DNA from: Thiobacillus sp. UBA2487
Lineage (GTDB): Bacteria; Pseudomonadota; Gammaproteobacteria; Burkholderiales; Sulfuriferulaceae
DNA: 7,705 nucleotides
Assembly (NCBI GenBank): GCA_002341815.1
Contig: DDOT01000056.1
Span: 1 to 7,705, forward strand
Direction of reading: 5' to 3'
Part shown: in pieces, positions 7,557 through 7,705 of the stretch
Numbering within the stretch: position 1 is the first letter of the stretch
Layout: every line of letters begins with the position of its first letter
Notes under the pieces: model-generated
What the model was told of the DNA's origin: nothing
Database searches by the model: none
Seen by the model: the letters and a program-made list of their open reading frames with translations, nothing else
Made by a program: the position numbers and the translations under genes

Positions 7557-7705
7557 ATGAAAACAGCAGCCATGTCTCCACCTGATGTTGCCAACCAGCT
7601 TGGACAGGCCCACTTGCTGGTGGTGGGCGATGTGATGCTCGATCGCTACTGGTTTGGCGAAGTCTCTCGTATCTCACCGGAAGCCCCGGTGCCGGTGGTG
7701 CGGGT
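7557..7705 (+). CDS. rfaE1: D-glycero-beta-D-manno-heptose-7-phosphate kinase, N-terminal fragment
   Basis: Phosphorylates D-glycero-D-manno-heptose 7-phosphate at C1 in the synthesis of ADP-heptose for the LPS inner core. Only the first 49 codons are present, and the frame stays open to the window end. Residues 20-49 ([30 protein letters not shown]) carry the PfkB/ribokinase-family N-terminal signature GDVMLDRY..G...[10 protein letters not shown] specific to the RfaE kinase domain. The start is uncertain: ATG codons lie at 7557 and 7572, and neither has a Shine-Dalgarno sequence. The first is four bases past the ugd stop, so translation may depend on coupling to ugd. Whether the full gene is the separate kinase or the fused HldE with a C-terminal adenylyltransferase cannot be known from this fragment. 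Confidence 0.9.
   Translation, partial: MKTAAMSPPDVANQLGQAHLLVVGDVMLDRYWFGEVSRISPEAPVPVVR

Noticed and set aside
1..7705. Search for a novel defence, mobile or biosynthetic system
   Set aside because: Apart from the structured cmk-rpsA gap, every long stretch is a well-known conserved housekeeping or envelope gene with intact motifs. No transposase, integrase, CRISPR repeat, toxin-antitoxin pair or foreign-looking segment was found.

Overview
The window is core chromosomal DNA from a Gram-negative bacterium, most likely a betaproteobacterium. The evidence is the gene order aroA-cmk-rpsA-ihfB-lapA-lapB-pyrF followed by ugd and a heptose-kinase gene, the six-domain S1 protein, and an LPS-type envelope toolkit. 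Base composition looks moderate, slightly above half G+C by eye. The genus cannot be fixed from this sequence. All nine genes are on the + strand, and only the first and last are cut by the window edges.

Bases 1-1612 hold the 3' part of aroA (shikimate pathway) and cmk (CMP kinase), which overlap as ATGA. Bases 1613-1857 are a 245-base gap before rpsA with no convincing gene. It contains several inverted repeats that would compete with one another if transcribed, ending in small hairpins just upstream of an rpsA start that lacks a good Shine-Dalgarno sequence. Bases 1858-3881 carry rpsA (ribosomal protein S1) and ihfB (IHF beta), 11 bases apart. A textbook intrinsic terminator at 3903-3928 closes this unit.

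Bases 3929-4052 are a short intergenic region with a possible sigma-70-type promoter and a second hairpin. They precede a tightly packed set: lapA and lapB (inner-membrane regulators of LPS synthesis), pyrF (OMP decarboxylase), ugd (UDP-glucose 6-dehydrogenase) and the start of rfaE1/hldA (heptose-7-phosphate kinase). Gaps here are 2-22 bases, so they probably form one transcript. Functionally the second half joins control of LPS synthesis (LapA/LapB), supply of an activated acidic sugar (Ugd) and inner-core heptose synthesis (RfaE1), with one pyrimidine gene in between. UMP from PyrF and CMP kinase at the other end both serve nucleotide supply, but any link with the envelope genes is only inference.

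No mobile element, CRISPR array, tRNA, rRNA or defence system was seen. The most unusual stretch is the structured cmk-rpsA gap, which may be an RNA regulatory leader or a copy of an interspersed repeat. The rest is ordinary conserved housekeeping sequence.
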